Part shown: positions 17,565 through 25,939 of the stretch, one piece after another
Position numbering within the stretch: the stretch's first letter is position 1
How the letters are laid out: each line of letters opens with the position of its first letter
From: Kitasatospora phosalacinea
GTDB lineage: Bacteria; Actinomycetota; Actinomycetes; Streptomycetales; Streptomycetaceae
DNA: 64,000 bases
NCBI RefSeq assembly: GCF_000717185.1
Contig: NZ_JNYE01000002.1
Location: forward strand, 62,001 to 126,000
Reading direction: 5' to 3'
Translations under genes and position numbers: made by a program
Notes under the pieces: model-generated
Seen by the model: only the letters and a program-made list of their open reading frames with translations
What the model was told of the DNA's origin: nothing
Databases searched by the model: none

Positions 17565-17888
17565 CTACAGCAGGTCGTCGAGCTCCCGCAGCAGGCGGCT
17601 CTTCGCCCGCGCCCCCACCATCGACCGCACCGGCTCGCCGCCCCTGAACACCATCAGCGTCGGCATCGACAGCACCCCGTACGCGATCCGGGTCTCCGGG
17701 TTCGCGTCCACGTCCAGCGCCACCACCGCCAGCTTCCCCTCCTGCTCCCGGGCCAGCTCCGCCAGCACCGGCGCCAACTGCCGGCACGGCGGGCACCACT
17801 CGGCGGTGAACTCCACCAGCACCGGCCCCTCGGCCGCCAGCACCTCGCTCGCGAAGTCCCGGTCCGTCACACTGCGCACGCCACCCAT
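17565..17888 (-). CDS. trxA: Thioredoxin, 107 aa
   Basis: This is a single thioredoxin domain of normal length. The active site is WCPPC in the context VEFTAEWCPPCRQLAP (about residues 24-39), with Pro in place of the usual Gly between the cysteines; the cis-proline loop is MPTLMVF. It reduces protein disulfides in the cytoplasm. AGGAGG lies close before the ATG. The MerR gene upstream on the same strand ends 52 nt away, suggesting co-transcription and a redox or metal-linked role. Confidence 0.93.
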   Translation of the reverse strand: MGGVRSVTDRDFASEVLAAEGPVLVEFTAEWCPPCRQLAPVLAELAREQEGKLAVVALDVDANPETRIAYGVLSMPTLMVFRGGEPVRSMVGARAKSRLLRELDDLL

Positions 17889-17940
17889 CGCGTCCTCCTG
17901 ACGCTCGTCGTCCCTGTCGTTCCCGCGGTCACTCCCGCGG

Positions 17941-18357
17941 TCACTCCCCGGTGCGGACCAGCTCGCAGCGCGGCTCGCCCGGCCCGGCCCCGGCCAGCGC
18001 GTCGCGCGCCGCCTCGGCCTGCGCCAACTGCCCCGCCAGCACCTCCCGGACCTCGCTCAACCGGGCCACCATCGCGTCCAGTTCGGCCAGCTTCGCCCGG
18101 TACACCTCCAGCGAGGCCGGGCACGAGTCGCCCGCCGGGTGCCCCGCCTGCAGGCACTCCACGAACGGCCGGGTCTCCTCCAGCTCGAACCCGAAGTCCT
18201 GCAGCACCCGGATCTGCCGCAGCAGCCGCAGGTCCTCCTCGTCGTACGCCCGGTACCCGTTGCCGCCGCGCCGCGCGGGCAGCAGCCCCCGAGACTCGTA
18301 GTAACGCAGCGCCCGGGTGGTGGTGCCCGCCCGCCGTGCCAGTTCGCCGATCCGCAT
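17941..18357 (-). CDS. MerR family transcriptional regulator, 138 aa
   Basis: The N-terminal motif IGELARRAGTTTRALRYYES and the wing GYRAYDEEDLRLL define a MerR DNA-binding domain. A long dimerisation helix (about residues 80-125) follows. There is a Cys near residue 89 (VECL) and another near 98 (DSCPASLE), as in redox- or metal-sensing members, but the canonical SoxR or CueR cluster is not present. A TAGCGT hexamer lies 6 nt before the ATG, so it may be leaderless. It is divergent from the GNAT gene and upstream of thioredoxin. Confidence 0.9.
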   Translation of the reverse strand: MRIGELARRAGTTTRALRYYESRGLLPARRGGNGYRAYDEEDLRLLRQIRVLQDFGFELEETRPFVECLQAGHPAGDSCPASLEVYRAKLAELDAMVARLSEVREVLAGQLAQAEAARDALAGAGPGEPRCELVRTGE

Positions 18358-18434
18358 GCCACGACGCTAGACCTTCACCCCGACGTCAACGCCAGCCCCG
18401 GAAATCCCCTTGCGCCGGTCGTTACGCTCTCCCG

Positions 18435-19235
18435 GTGACCGAACCGACCACGGCCCTGCTCGCGGCCTACGACGAGCACATGCGCGGCCTCGGCGCCCGT
18501 GGCGAGGGCGAGACCCACGAGAGCGACGGCCCGCTGCTGCGCAAGTACGGCGGCTTCCGGGGCTTCGTCACCTCCCCCCGCCCCGACCTCGGCCTGCGCG
18601 GCGAGGAGCTCGACGAACTCATCGTCCGCCAGCGCGAGTTCTTCGCCGCCCGCGGCGAGGCCGTCGAGTGGAAGACCCGCGGCCACGACCTCCCCGCCGA
18701 CCTGCCCGAGCGGCTCACCGCCGCCGGCTTCGTCGGCGAGGAACCCGAGACCGTCCTGGTCGGCCTCGCCGCCGAACTCGCCGACCACGCCCCCGTCCCC
18801 GAGGGCGTCACCGTCCGCCCGGTCACCGCCGCCGCGGATATGCGGCGGATCGCCGCGCTGCAGAGCGAGGTCTGGGGCGAGGACTGGTCCTGGCTCGCCG
18901 ACGACCTCACCGCCCGCGCGAACGGCACCGGGACCTTCCTCGTCCTGGTCGCCGAGACCGACGCCCCCCGCCCCGAGGTGGTCTCCGCCGCCTGGCTCAC
19001 CAGCACCCCCGGCACCGGCTTCGGCGGCCTCTGGGGCGGCTCCACCCTCGCCGCCTGGCGCGGCCGCGGCATCTACCGCGCCCTGGTCGCCCACCGCGCC
19101 CGCTGGGCCCTCGACCACGGCATCCGCCACCTCCAGGTCGACGCCTCCCCCGACAGCACCCCCATCCTCCGCCGCCTCGGCATGCACGCCGTGACCACCA
19201 CCACCCCGTACGTCTGGACCCCGCCCGCCTCCTGA
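18435..19235 (+). CDS. GNAT family N-acetyltransferase, 266 aa
   Basis: The C-terminal half (about residues 125-260) is a GNAT fold with the acetyl-CoA loop in LAAWRGRGIYRALVAHRA and the final strand HLQVDASPDSTPILRRLGM. The N-terminal half resembles a degenerate second acetyltransferase-like domain. The acceptor is unknown. The GTG start lies 6 nt after TACGCT (18423-18428) with no ribosome site, so translation is probably leaderless. It diverges from the MerR gene. Confidence 0.85.
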   Translation: MTEPTTALLAAYDEHMRGLGARGEGETHESDGPLLRKYGGFRGFVTSPRPDLGLRGEELDELIVRQREFFAARGEAVEWKTRGHDLPADLPERLTAAGFVGEEPETVLVGLAAELADHAPVPEGVTVRPVTAAADMRRIAALQSEVWGEDWSWLADDLTARANGTGTFLVLVAETDAPRPEVVSAAWLTSTPGTGFGGLWGGSTLAAWRGRGIYRALVAHRARWALDHGIRHLQVDASPDSTPILRRLGMHAVTTTTPYVWTPPAS

Positions 19236-19285
19236 CCTGCGGGGACGCACCGCCGGAAAATTCCTCCGAAAAAATCCGGGCCGCG

Positions 19286-19311
19286 TGTAGAGACCGCCTC
19301 CCCCGCTCCGA
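19286..19311 (+). promoter_or_regulatory. Candidate ECF42 autoregulatory promoter
   Basis: TGTAGA, 17 nt, then CGA resembles the TGTCGA / CGA elements described for ECF42 promoters, about 55 nt upstream of the YciI start. One base of the -35 differs. This is a pattern match by eye. Confidence 0.3.
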
Positions 19312-19365
19312 CCACTGGACGCAAGCACGCACCGCACGACGAGACGAACAGAGGACGTGGTCCCC

Positions 19366-19719
19366 GTGAAGTACCTGCTGATGACCTACGGCAACCAGGA
19401 GAAGTGGGACTCGCTGCCGGCCGAGGGCTGGACCGAGGCGATCGCCCAGCAGGACGCGTTCAACAAGCGCTACCGGGAGAGCGGCGAGCTGATCGGGGCG
19501 TACGGGCTCGGCGACGCCGCGGCCTGCCGGATGGTGGGGCGCAAGGACGGGCTGCCGGTGGTCAGCGACGGCCCCTACCTGGAGACCAAGGAGTACATGG
19601 CCAGCTTCTACCTGCTCGACGTCGACAGCGAGGAGCGCGCCCTGGAGATCGCCGCCGACATGCCCTGGGCCGACCGCGAACCGGTCGAGCTGTGGCCGAT
19701 CCTGCACGAGGCCAAGTGA
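19366..19719 (+). CDS. YciI/DGPF-domain protein linked to ECF42 sigma, 117 aa
   Basis: A YCII-related dimeric alpha-beta barrel protein. The motif VSDGPYLETKEYMASFYLLD is the DGPF region, with Tyr replacing Phe. DGPF proteins are the standard genomic partners of ECF42 sigma factors; their biochemical role is unclear. The GTG at 19366 is chosen because AGAGGA lies at a workable distance, whereas it almost touches the other GTG at 19357. The stop overlaps the sigma-factor start by 4 bp (GTGA), implying translational coupling. Confidence 0.9.
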   Translation: MKYLLMTYGNQEKWDSLPAEGWTEAIAQQDAFNKRYRESGELIGAYGLGDAAACRMVGRKDGLPVVSDGPYLETKEYMASFYLLDVDSEERALEIAADMPWADREPVELWPILHEAK

Positions 19720-20957
19720 GCCTCCGCGCCCCCGCCGACCAGGACCTGCTGCGCGAACTCGCGCCGCAGGTCCTGGCGGCGCTGCTGCGCCGCCACACCG
19801 GGGCGTTCGACGCCTGCGAGGACGCCGTCCAGGAAGCGCTGCTCGCCGCCGCCGAGCAGTGGCCCCGGGACGGGCGGCCCGCCAACCCGCGCGGCTGGCT
19901 GGTGACGGTGGCCTCCCGCCGCCTGGTCGACCTGGTCCGCGCCGACCGGGCCCGGCGCGAGCGCGAGGAGCGTCTCTTCCTCGCCACCCCGCAGTCCGAA
20001 CTGCTCGGCCGCCCCGCCGACGCCGACCCGGACACCGACCGGGACGACTCGCTCGCCCTGCTCTTCCTCTGCTGCCACCCCGCCCTGACCGCCCCGAGCC
20101 GGATCGCCCTGACCCTGCGCGCCGTCGGCGGCCTCAGCACCGCCCAGATCGCGGCGGCGTTCCTGGTGCCGGAAGCCACCATGGCGCAGCGGATCAGCCG
20201 GGCCAAGCAGACCATCCGCACCTCCGGCCTGCCGTTCGCCCTCCCCGACCCCGCCGAGGCCGACGGGCGGCTGCGCGAAGTCCTGCAGGTCCTCTACCTG
20301 GTCTTCAACGAGGGCTACACCGCCACCGGCGGCGAGGACCTGACGGCCCCCCGGCTCTCCGACGAGGCGATCCGGCTGACCCGGCTGCTGCACCGGCTCC
20401 TCCCCCGGGACGCCGAAGTGATGGGGCTGCTCGCCCTGATGCTCCTCACCGACGCCCGCCGCCCCGCCCGCACCGGCCCCGACGGCGCCCTCGTCCCGCT
20501 GCCCGAACAGGACCGCAGCCGCTGGGACACGGCGGCCATCGCCGAGGGCGTCGCCCTGGTCGAACGCGCCCTCCCGGCCGGCCGGGTCGGCCCCTACCAG
20601 CTCCAGGCCGCCATCGCGGCCCTGCACGACGAGGCCCCCGACGTCGCGGCCACCGACTGGCCGCAGATCCTCGCCCTCTACGACCTCCTGCTACGGGTGG
20701 CCCCCGGCCCGGTGCCCGCCCTCAACCGCGCCGTGGCCCTCGCCGAGGTGCACGGCCCCGCCCCCGCCCTCAAGGAACTCGACGCCCTCCAGAGCGAGTT
20801 GTCCCGCAACCACCGCTACCACGCCGTCCGCGCCGAACTCCTGCTACGCACCGGCGACACCCCCGCCGCCACCACCGCCCTCCACCGCGCCGCCACCCTG
20901 GCCCCCACCCTCCCGGAACGCCGCTACCTCACGGAACGGGCCCGCCAACTCCCCTGA
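19716..20957 (+). CDS. ECF42-type RNA polymerase sigma factor with C-terminal extension, 413 aa
   Basis: Region 2 (about residues 20-90, FDACEDAVQEALLAA and RRLVDLVRADRA) and region 4 (about 125-175, TAQIAAAFLVPEATMAQRISRAK) are followed by a helical extension of about 230 residues with TPR-like repeats. This matches the ECF42 group, which lacks a classical anti-sigma factor and uses the C-terminal domain for control. It probably directs transcription of the upstream YciI gene. The GTG start overlaps that gene's stop. Confidence 0.92.
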   Translation: MSLRAPADQDLLRELAPQVLAALLRRHTGAFDACEDAVQEALLAAAEQWPRDGRPANPRGWLVTVASRRLVDLVRADRARREREERLFLATPQSELLGRPADADPDTDRDDSLALLFLCCHPALTAPSRIALTLRAVGGLSTAQIAAAFLVPEATMAQRISRAKQTIRTSGLPFALPDPAEADGRLREVLQVLYLVFNEGYTATGGEDLTAPRLSDEAIRLTRLLHRLLPRDAEVMGLLALMLLTDARRPARTGPDGALVPLPEQDRSRWDTAAIAEGVALVERALPAGRVGPYQLQAAIAALHDEAPDVAATDWPQILALYDLLLRVAPGPVPALNRAVALAEVHGPAPALKELDALQSELSRNHRYHAVRAELLLRTGDTPAATTALHRAATLAPTLPERRYLTERARQLP

Positions 20958-21010
20958 GACCCTCAAGCCGGCAGCCCGACCCACCAGGGCACGAACGCAA
21001 CACCGCCCCG

Positions 21011-21070
21011 GCCCCGCGCAGCGGGTGGCAGCCCCGCGCAGCGGGTGGCAGCCCCGCGCAGCGGGTGGCA
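21011..21070. repeat. 20-bp tandem repeat, 3 exact copies
   Basis: The unit GCCCCGCGCAGCGGGTGGCA occurs three times in a row, 54 nt after the sigma-factor stop and 7 nt before the ROK stop codon. Each unit contains a short CCCGC/GCGGG dyad, so the array may also help terminate convergent transcripts. Confidence 0.9.
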
Positions 21071-21077
21071 GCGGGGC

Positions 21078-22262
21078 TCAGCGGTTGGTGGCCACCGAGA
21101 TCGCCGCGTCGATCGCGCCGTAGAGCTCGGAGCGCAGGCCGAGGCGGGTGGTGCGGATGTCGACGGCTTCGGCGACGGCGGGTTGGGCGTAGCGGTCGAC
21201 GGATTCGCGGATGCCGTGGACGAGGGGGGCGCCGGCCTGGCCGAGTTCGCCGCCGATGATGATGGCGGCGGGGTTGAGGCAGTTGACCAGGTCGGCGAGG
21301 ACGCGGCCGATGGTGCGGCCGGCTTCGCCGATGACGCGGGCGGCGGCGGGGACGTCGGCGAGGTGGTCGAGCGGGGGGAGGTCGACCGCTTCGCCGGGGC
21401 GGGCGCCGGGGGCGAGGACGTGGACCAGGCGGCGGCGGACCTCGACGATGGAGGCGACGGACTCCAGGCAGCCGCGGTTGCCGCAGCGGCACCAGGTGCC
21501 GGTGTCGGGAAGCTGGATGTGGCCGATCTCGCCGGAGATGCCGCTGGCTCCGCGGTAGATGCGTCCGTCGAGCAGGAGTCCGGCGCCGATGCCGGTGGAG
21601 GCCTTGACGTAGACGAGGTCGTTGACGGTGCGGCCGGTGCCGTGGGCGCGTTCGCCGCGGGCGCCCATCTCGGCGTCGTTGCCGACGGTGACGGGGCGGT
21701 CGAAGAGCCGGCCGAGTTCGGCGGCGGGGTCCATGCCGATCCACTGGGAGAGGGTGGAGGGGGCGCGGACCACGTTGGTGCGGGTGTCGAGGGCGCCGGG
21801 GATGCCCGCGGCGATGGCGGTGATCTCGTCGAGGCGGTGTCCGGCGGCGTCGAGGGCCTGCCGGGCGAGGCTCTCGGCGGCTTCGAGGACTTCGCGCGGG
21901 TGGTTGTCGACGTCGAGGTGGGCGGTGGCCTCGCCGAGGACGGTGCCGGTGGTGTCGGCGACGGCGGCGGTGACGTGGGTGTGGCCGAAGTCGAAGGCGA
22001 GGACCAGCGCGTGCGCGCGGCGCAGGGTGACGGCGGCGGCGCGGCGGCCGCGGCCCGCGGTGGTGGTGGGTGCGGTGGTCTCGCTGGCGAGGCCTTCGTC
22101 GAGCAGGTCGGTGACGGCGCTGCTGACGGCGGAGCGGGAGAGCCCGGTGAGCCGGCTGATCTCGGCGCGGCTGAGCGTGCCGTGTTCGCCGAGGACGGCG
22201 AGCAGGGTGGCCCGGGTGCGCAGGCGGCGGGCCGAGGGTGCCGGGGTGGCGGGCGCTGTCAT
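21078..22262 (-). CDS. ROK family transcriptional regulator, Rok7B7-like, 394 aa
   Basis: A winged helix-turn-helix (about residues 20-75, LSRAEISRLTGLSRSAVSSAV) precedes a sugar-kinase-like ROK domain. The zinc-binding cluster CRCGNRGCLE and the EIGH motif of ROK proteins are present. In S. coelicolor a ROK regulator (Rok7B7) sits next to xylFGH and affects carbon repression and antibiotic production; the same neighbourhood here suggests orthology. The ATG at 22262 follows TACCGT by 7 nt with no ribosome site, so it is probably leaderless; ATG 22298 is an alternative. Confidence 0.9.
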   Translation of the reverse strand: MTAPATPAPSARRLRTRATLLAVLGEHGTLSRAEISRLTGLSRSAVSSAVTDLLDEGLASETTAPTTTAGRGRRAAAVTLRRAHALVLAFDFGHTHVTAAVADTTGTVLGEATAHLDVDNHPREVLEAAESLARQALDAAGHRLDEITAIAAGIPGALDTRTNVVRAPSTLSQWIGMDPAAELGRLFDRPVTVGNDAEMGARGERAHGTGRTVNDLVYVKASTGIGAGLLLDGRIYRGASGISGEIGHIQLPDTGTWCRCGNRGCLESVASIVEVRRRLVHVLAPGARPGEAVDLPPLDHLADVPAAARVIGEAGRTIGRVLADLVNCLNPAAIIIGGELGQAGAPLVHGIRESVDRYAQPAVAEAVDIRTTRLGLRSELYGAIDAAISVATNR

Positions 22263-22333
22263 GCACGGAACGGTAGCGGACTCGCCCCTCATTTTCACCT
22301 TTGAACGGATTATTTGACATTCTGCTCGTCCTC

Positions 22334-22363
22334 TTGACGGACGAATTGGCCTATACCTATGGT
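22334..22363 (+). promoter_or_regulatory. Strong housekeeping-type promoter with dyad over -10
   Basis: TTGACG (22334-22339), an 18-nt spacer and TATGGT (22358-22363) fit the HrdB consensus well. A 19-bp imperfect dyad (22350-22368, seven of nine pairs) covers the -10, so a repressor bound there would block transcription. Confidence 0.65.
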
Positions 22364-22427
22364 CTAGGTCAGCAGCAGTAGCACCTCATGCGCCGGTCCG
22401 CAGCGTCGCGCCGGGAGAGGAAGGCCG

Positions 22428-22655
22428 ATGAACGCCACCCAGAGCCGTCATCGCTGGTGCGTGGAGATACCGCACGCCAACGAGGTGCGTTCCGGCCGCC
22501 ACCTGTTCATCGTGGACGCCGCCGCCGAGGAGGACGCCCGCCGCGAGGCGATCGAGCGGGCCGAGTCCGCCGAGGCCCGCCGCCACCGCCGCGACGCCGA
22601 CCTGGACCTGGCCCAGGTCACCGTGGTCCACCTGGGACTGCTCCGCACGCACTGA
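22428..22655 (+). CDS. Small charged protein, 75 aa
   Basis: A short Arg/Glu-rich protein with no membrane segment. It begins with MNATQSRHRWCVEIP and contains a helical stretch rich in AEEDARREA-type sequence. GAGAGGAAGG lies 4 nt before the ATG, and a good promoter lies about 60 nt upstream, which makes it a likely real gene. It is divergent from the ROK gene and convergent with xylH. I do not recognise a family. Confidence 0.6.
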   Translation: MNATQSRHRWCVEIPHANEVRSGRHLFIVDAAAEEDARREAIERAESAEARRHRRDADLDLAQVTVVHLGLLRTH

Positions 22656-22687
22656 TCCCCCGCCGGCCGCCGGGCCGACGGGGGATC
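22654..22687. terminator. Bidirectional hairpin terminator
   Basis: GATCCCCCG pairs with CGGGGGATC around a 16-nt G/C-rich loop between the convergent 75-aa gene and xylH. Confidence 0.6.
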
Positions 22688-22705
22688 CGCCGTTCCTGCG
22701 GGGCG

Positions 22706-24025
22706 CTACGCCCGTCCGGCCGACTTCTGGGTCCGCCGCGCCAGCGAGTCGATCACCACGGCGGCCAGCAGCACCGCGCCGGTGATCATGAACTGGATGG
22801 CGTTGCTCAGCCCCTCGATGTTCATCCCGGACTGGATCGACCCGATCACCAGCGCACCCAGCAGCGCCGACCAGGTCGACCCGCGCCCGCCGAACAGGCT
22901 GGTGCCGCCGATGACGGCCGCCGCGATCGCGTTCATCAGCAGGTTGCCGCCGCCGGAGGTCTGCGAGGCCGACTGGATCTGCGCGGCCAGGAACAGGCCG
23001 CCGATCGCCGCCATCGTCGAGCAGATCATGAACACCGTGATCCGCACCCAGTCCACGTTGATGCCGGCCCGCCGGGCGCCCTCGATGTTCCCGCCCAGCG
23101 CGAACACCTTCCGCCCGTAGGGGGTGCGGCGCAGCACGAACTCCAGCACCACCACGAAGACCACGAACACCAGCAGCGCCAGCGGCAGCCCCTTGTACTG
23201 GTTGAGCGTGTACGCCACCAGGAACCCGACCACGGCGAGCGCCGCGGTGCGCACCAGGACGTCGGTGAGCGTCCGGTACGGGACCCCGGCCGCCCTGCGC
23301 CGCCGGGTGTCCAGCAGCGAGGAGCCGAGGAACAGCACCACCCCGGCCGCCGCCAGCCCGTAGGCGGCGATCTGCTGCCCGTAGATGGTGGAGTACAGCC
23401 GGGAGACGATGTCCTTGCCGGACAGGTTGACGGTGCCGCTGGCGCCGAGGATCTGCAGCATCAGGCCGTTCCAGCCGAGGTTGCCGGCCAGCGTGACGAC
23501 GAACGCCGGGACGCCGACCTTGGCGAAGAACAGGCCCTGCACCAGGCCGACCAGCGCGCCGCCGACGATCGCGGACAGCAGCGCCACCCACTGGTTGACG
23601 CCGTGGGTGACGTTCATGACCGCGAAGATCGCCGCGCACAGGCCGCTGACCGAGCCGACCGACAGGTCGATCTCGCCGAGCAGCAGCACGAACACCACGC
23701 CCAGCGCGATCATGCCGGTGCCGACGATCTGCTGGGACAGGTTGGACAGGTTCTGCGCCGACAGGAAGCTGCTGTTCAGCGAGCCGAACACGGCCCAGAT
23801 GACCACCAGCGCGACCACCACGGGGGCCGAGCCGAGCTCGCCGCTGGTCAGGCGCCGCTTGAACTCGATCAGGTAGCCCTTGAGGCCCTCCTGCCGGACG
23901 ATCAGCCGCGGGTCGACGGCCGGGGTGGCCTCCGCGGCGACCGGGACGGGCGCGTTGACGCCGCCGGTCGGCATGGAGTCCTCGGGCAGCGGCCGGTGCC
24001 CGGGCTCCGGGTTGTCCCCGCTCAT
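22706..24025 (-). CDS. xylH: Sugar ABC transporter permease, XylH-like, 439 aa
   Basis: After a 60-residue hydrophilic tail come about ten or eleven hydrophobic helices. Typical family features are VFVLLLGEIDLSVGSVSGL, FVVTLAGNLGWNGLM and AAAVIGGTSLFGGRGS. This is the membrane subunit of a ribose/xylose-type (CUT2) importer. Its start overlaps the stop of the ATPase gene by 4 bp (ATGA), so the subunits are translationally coupled. With the ATPase and binding protein it forms a complete importer. Confidence 0.92.
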   Translation of the reverse strand: MSGDNPEPGHRPLPEDSMPTGGVNAPVPVAAEATPAVDPRLIVRQEGLKGYLIEFKRRLTSGELGSAPVVVALVVIWAVFGSLNSSFLSAQNLSNLSQQIVGTGMIALGVVFVLLLGEIDLSVGSVSGLCAAIFAVMNVTHGVNQWVALLSAIVGGALVGLVQGLFFAKVGVPAFVVTLAGNLGWNGLMLQILGASGTVNLSGKDIVSRLYSTIYGQQIAAYGLAAAGVVLFLGSSLLDTRRRRAAGVPYRTLTDVLVRTAALAVVGFLVAYTLNQYKGLPLALLVFVVFVVVLEFVLRRTPYGRKVFALGGNIEGARRAGINVDWVRITVFMICSTMAAIGGLFLAAQIQSASQTSGGGNLLMNAIAAAVIGGTSLFGGRGSTWSALLGALVIGSIQSGMNIEGLSNAIQFMITGAVLLAAVVIDSLARRTQKSAGRA

Positions 24026-24804
24026 CGTCCGTCTCCCTCGCCGCGGGCCTGCCGGCGGGTCACGGCGTTGTCCGTGGCGCCGGTGATGGCCGAGATGATC
24101 TGCTCCTGGTTGGTGGAGCCCTTGTCGAAGACCCCGTTGTTGCGTCCCAGCCGCAGCACCGCGACGGTGTCGGCGACCGCCATCACGTCGGCCATGTTGT
24201 GGCTGATCAGGATCACCCCGAGGCGCTGGTCGCGCAGCCGCTCGACCAGGTCGAGGACCTGCGCGGTCTGCTCGACGCCGAGCGCGGCGGTCGGCTCGTC
24301 CAGGATGACCACCTTGGGCGAGCCGATCAGCGCCCGGGCGATCGCCACCACCTGGCGCTGGCCGCCGGAGAGCGAGGCGATCGGGATCCGCACGCTGGGG
24401 ATCCGGATGGAGAGGCTGTCCAGCAGCTGCCGGGAGCGCTTCTCCATCCCGACCTCGTCCAGGACCAGCCCGAACTGCTTGAGCTCCCGGCCGAGGAACA
24501 GGTTGCCGACCACGTCCAGGTTGTCGCAGAGCGCGAGGTCCTGGTAGACGGTGGCGATGCCCAGGTGCTGGGCGTCCTGCGGCCGGTGGATGGCCACCGG
24601 CCGGCCCTCCCACTCGATCACGCCCTCGTCCGGCTGGTTGACCCCGGCGATGGTCTTCACCAGGGTCGACTTCCCGGCGCCGTTGTCGCCGACCAGCGCG
24701 ACCACCTCGCCGGCCCGGACCTCCAGCTCGATGCCGGTGAGCGCCTGGACGGCACCGAACCGCTTCGAGATCCCCCGCAGTGCCAGCACGGTCTCGCCCG
24801 TCAC
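24022..24804 (-). CDS. xylG: Sugar ABC transporter ATP-binding protein, XylG-like, 260 aa
   Basis: One ABC domain carries Walker A GDNGAGKST, signature LSGGQRQ, Walker B VVILDEPTAAL and the switch His in ISHN. Many CUT2 importers use a double-length ATPase; this single-domain form is the actinobacterial XylG type and would act as a homodimer. The GTG at 24804 is chosen because GAGGAGG lies 8 nt before it, while the upstream GTG at 24813 touches that site. Confidence 0.92.
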   Translation of the reverse strand: MTGETVLALRGISKRFGAVQALTGIELEVRAGEVVALVGDNGAGKSTLVKTIAGVNQPDEGVIEWEGRPVAIHRPQDAQHLGIATVYQDLALCDNLDVVGNLFLGRELKQFGLVLDEVGMEKRSRQLLDSLSIRIPSVRIPIASLSGGQRQVVAIARALIGSPKVVILDEPTAALGVEQTAQVLDLVERLRDQRLGVILISHNMADVMAVADTVAVLRLGRNNGVFDKGSTNQEQIISAITGATDNAVTRRQARGEGDGR

Positions 24805-24835
24805 CGCGACCACCTCCTCTCCCGGTCGAAGGCGG

Positions 24836-25939
24836 TCACTGGATGCCGGCGGCCTGGCAGGCGGCGGCGTAGTCGGGGGTGCAGATCTGCTGGGCGGTGT
24901 AGAGGCCGTCGGCGATCACGGTGGACTGGATGTTGTCCTTGGTGAGCACGGTCGGGGCGATCAGCAGCGAGTCGACCTGGGCGCCGCTGCCGTTGGTCGA
25001 GGTGGTCGGCTTCAGCGAGGCGCCCAGGCTCTTGCCCTGGGCGAACTGCACCGCCATCTCGCCCGCCGCGTCCGCCTCCGGCTTGTACGGCTTGTAGATC
25101 GACATCGTCTGCGTCCCCGCCAGGATCCGCTGCACGGCGTCGAGCTGGGCGTCCTGTCCGGTCAGCGGGACGCTCAGGTTGGCCGCCTTGAGGGCGGTGG
25201 CGATGCCCGCCGCCATGCCGTCGTTGGCGGAGTAGACGCCCACCACGTTCGGGGCGCCGATCGCGGTGATCGCGGCGGCGGCCTCCTGGTTGGCGGTGTT
25301 CGGGTCCCACTGCGGGGTGTCGTACTCCTTGCCGATCTTCAGCTTGCCGTCGATCGCGCTGTGCGCGCCGGCCTTGAAGTCGGCCGCGTTCGGGTCGGTC
25401 GGCGAGCCGTTGATCATGATGATCTGGCCGCTGCCCGCCTTGTCGCCGACCGCCTCGACCAGCGCCGTGCCCTGGAGCTCGCCGACCTTGTGGTTGTCGA
25501 AGGAGACGTACGCGTCCACCGGGCCCTGGGCGAGCCGGTCGTAGGCGATCACCTTGACGCCCGCGTCGTGCGCCTTCTGCACCGAGGACTGGATCGCCTT
25601 GGAGTCGACCGCGTCCAGGATCAGCACCTGGTCGCCCTTGGTCAGCGCGGTGTCCACCTGGGTCTGCTGCTGCGTCGCGTCCTGGTTGGCGTTGTAGTAG
25701 TCGATCTGCGCGTCCGGGACCAGCGACTTGATCTTCGCCTCGATCAGCGGGCGGTCGAACTGCTCGTAGCGGGTGGTCTTGGACTCCGGCAGCAGCAGGC
25801 CGATCTTCACCGCCTGGTTCGCGCTGCCCGAGGCGCCCGAGGAGCCGGTGGACTGCTTGGCGCTGCCGCAGGCGGCCAGGCCCACGGCGAGCGTGGCCGC
25901 GGCGGCGGCGACGGCGATCCGACGGAGACCGGTGTGCAT
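24836..25939 (-). CDS. xylF: Sugar ABC transporter substrate-binding lipoprotein, XylF-like, 367 aa
   Basis: A lipoprotein signal peptide ends in LAAC with the acylated Cys24. The mature protein is a two-lobed periplasmic-binding-protein fold of the ribose/xylose class, with VKIGLLLPESKTTRYEQFDRP at its start (described here in part), VSFDNHKVGELQG, GVYSANDGMAAG and LTGQDAQLDAVQ. It captures an aldose, probably xylose, at the cell surface and delivers it to the permease. GAGGAAGAGGG precedes the ATG. It is the first gene of the operon, whose promoter should lie in the 344-nt gap to the right. Confidence 0.92.
   Translation of the reverse strand: MHTGLRRIAVAAAAATLAVGLAACGSAKQSTGSSGASGSANQAVKIGLLLPESKTTRYEQFDRPLIEAKIKSLVPDAQIDYYNANQDATQQQTQVDTALTKGDQVLILDAVDSKAIQSSVQKAHDAGVKVIAYDRLAQGPVDAYVSFDNHKVGELQGTALVEAVGDKAGSGQIIMINGSPTDPNAADFKAGAHSAIDGKLKIGKEYDTPQWDPNTANQEAAAAITAIGAPNVVGVYSANDGMAAGIATALKAANLSVPLTGQDAQLDAVQRILAGTQTMSIYKPYKPEADAAGEMAVQFAQGKSLGASLKPTTSTNGSGAQVDSLLIAPTVLTKDNIQSTVIADGLYTAQQICTPDYAAACQAAGIQ

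Noticed and set aside
18361..18393. A classical MerR-type promoter with 19-bp spacer between the MerR and GNAT genes
   Set aside because: TTGACG and TAGCGT are present but only 14 nt apart, so the standard MerR operator layout is not met; only the -10 hexamers were used.
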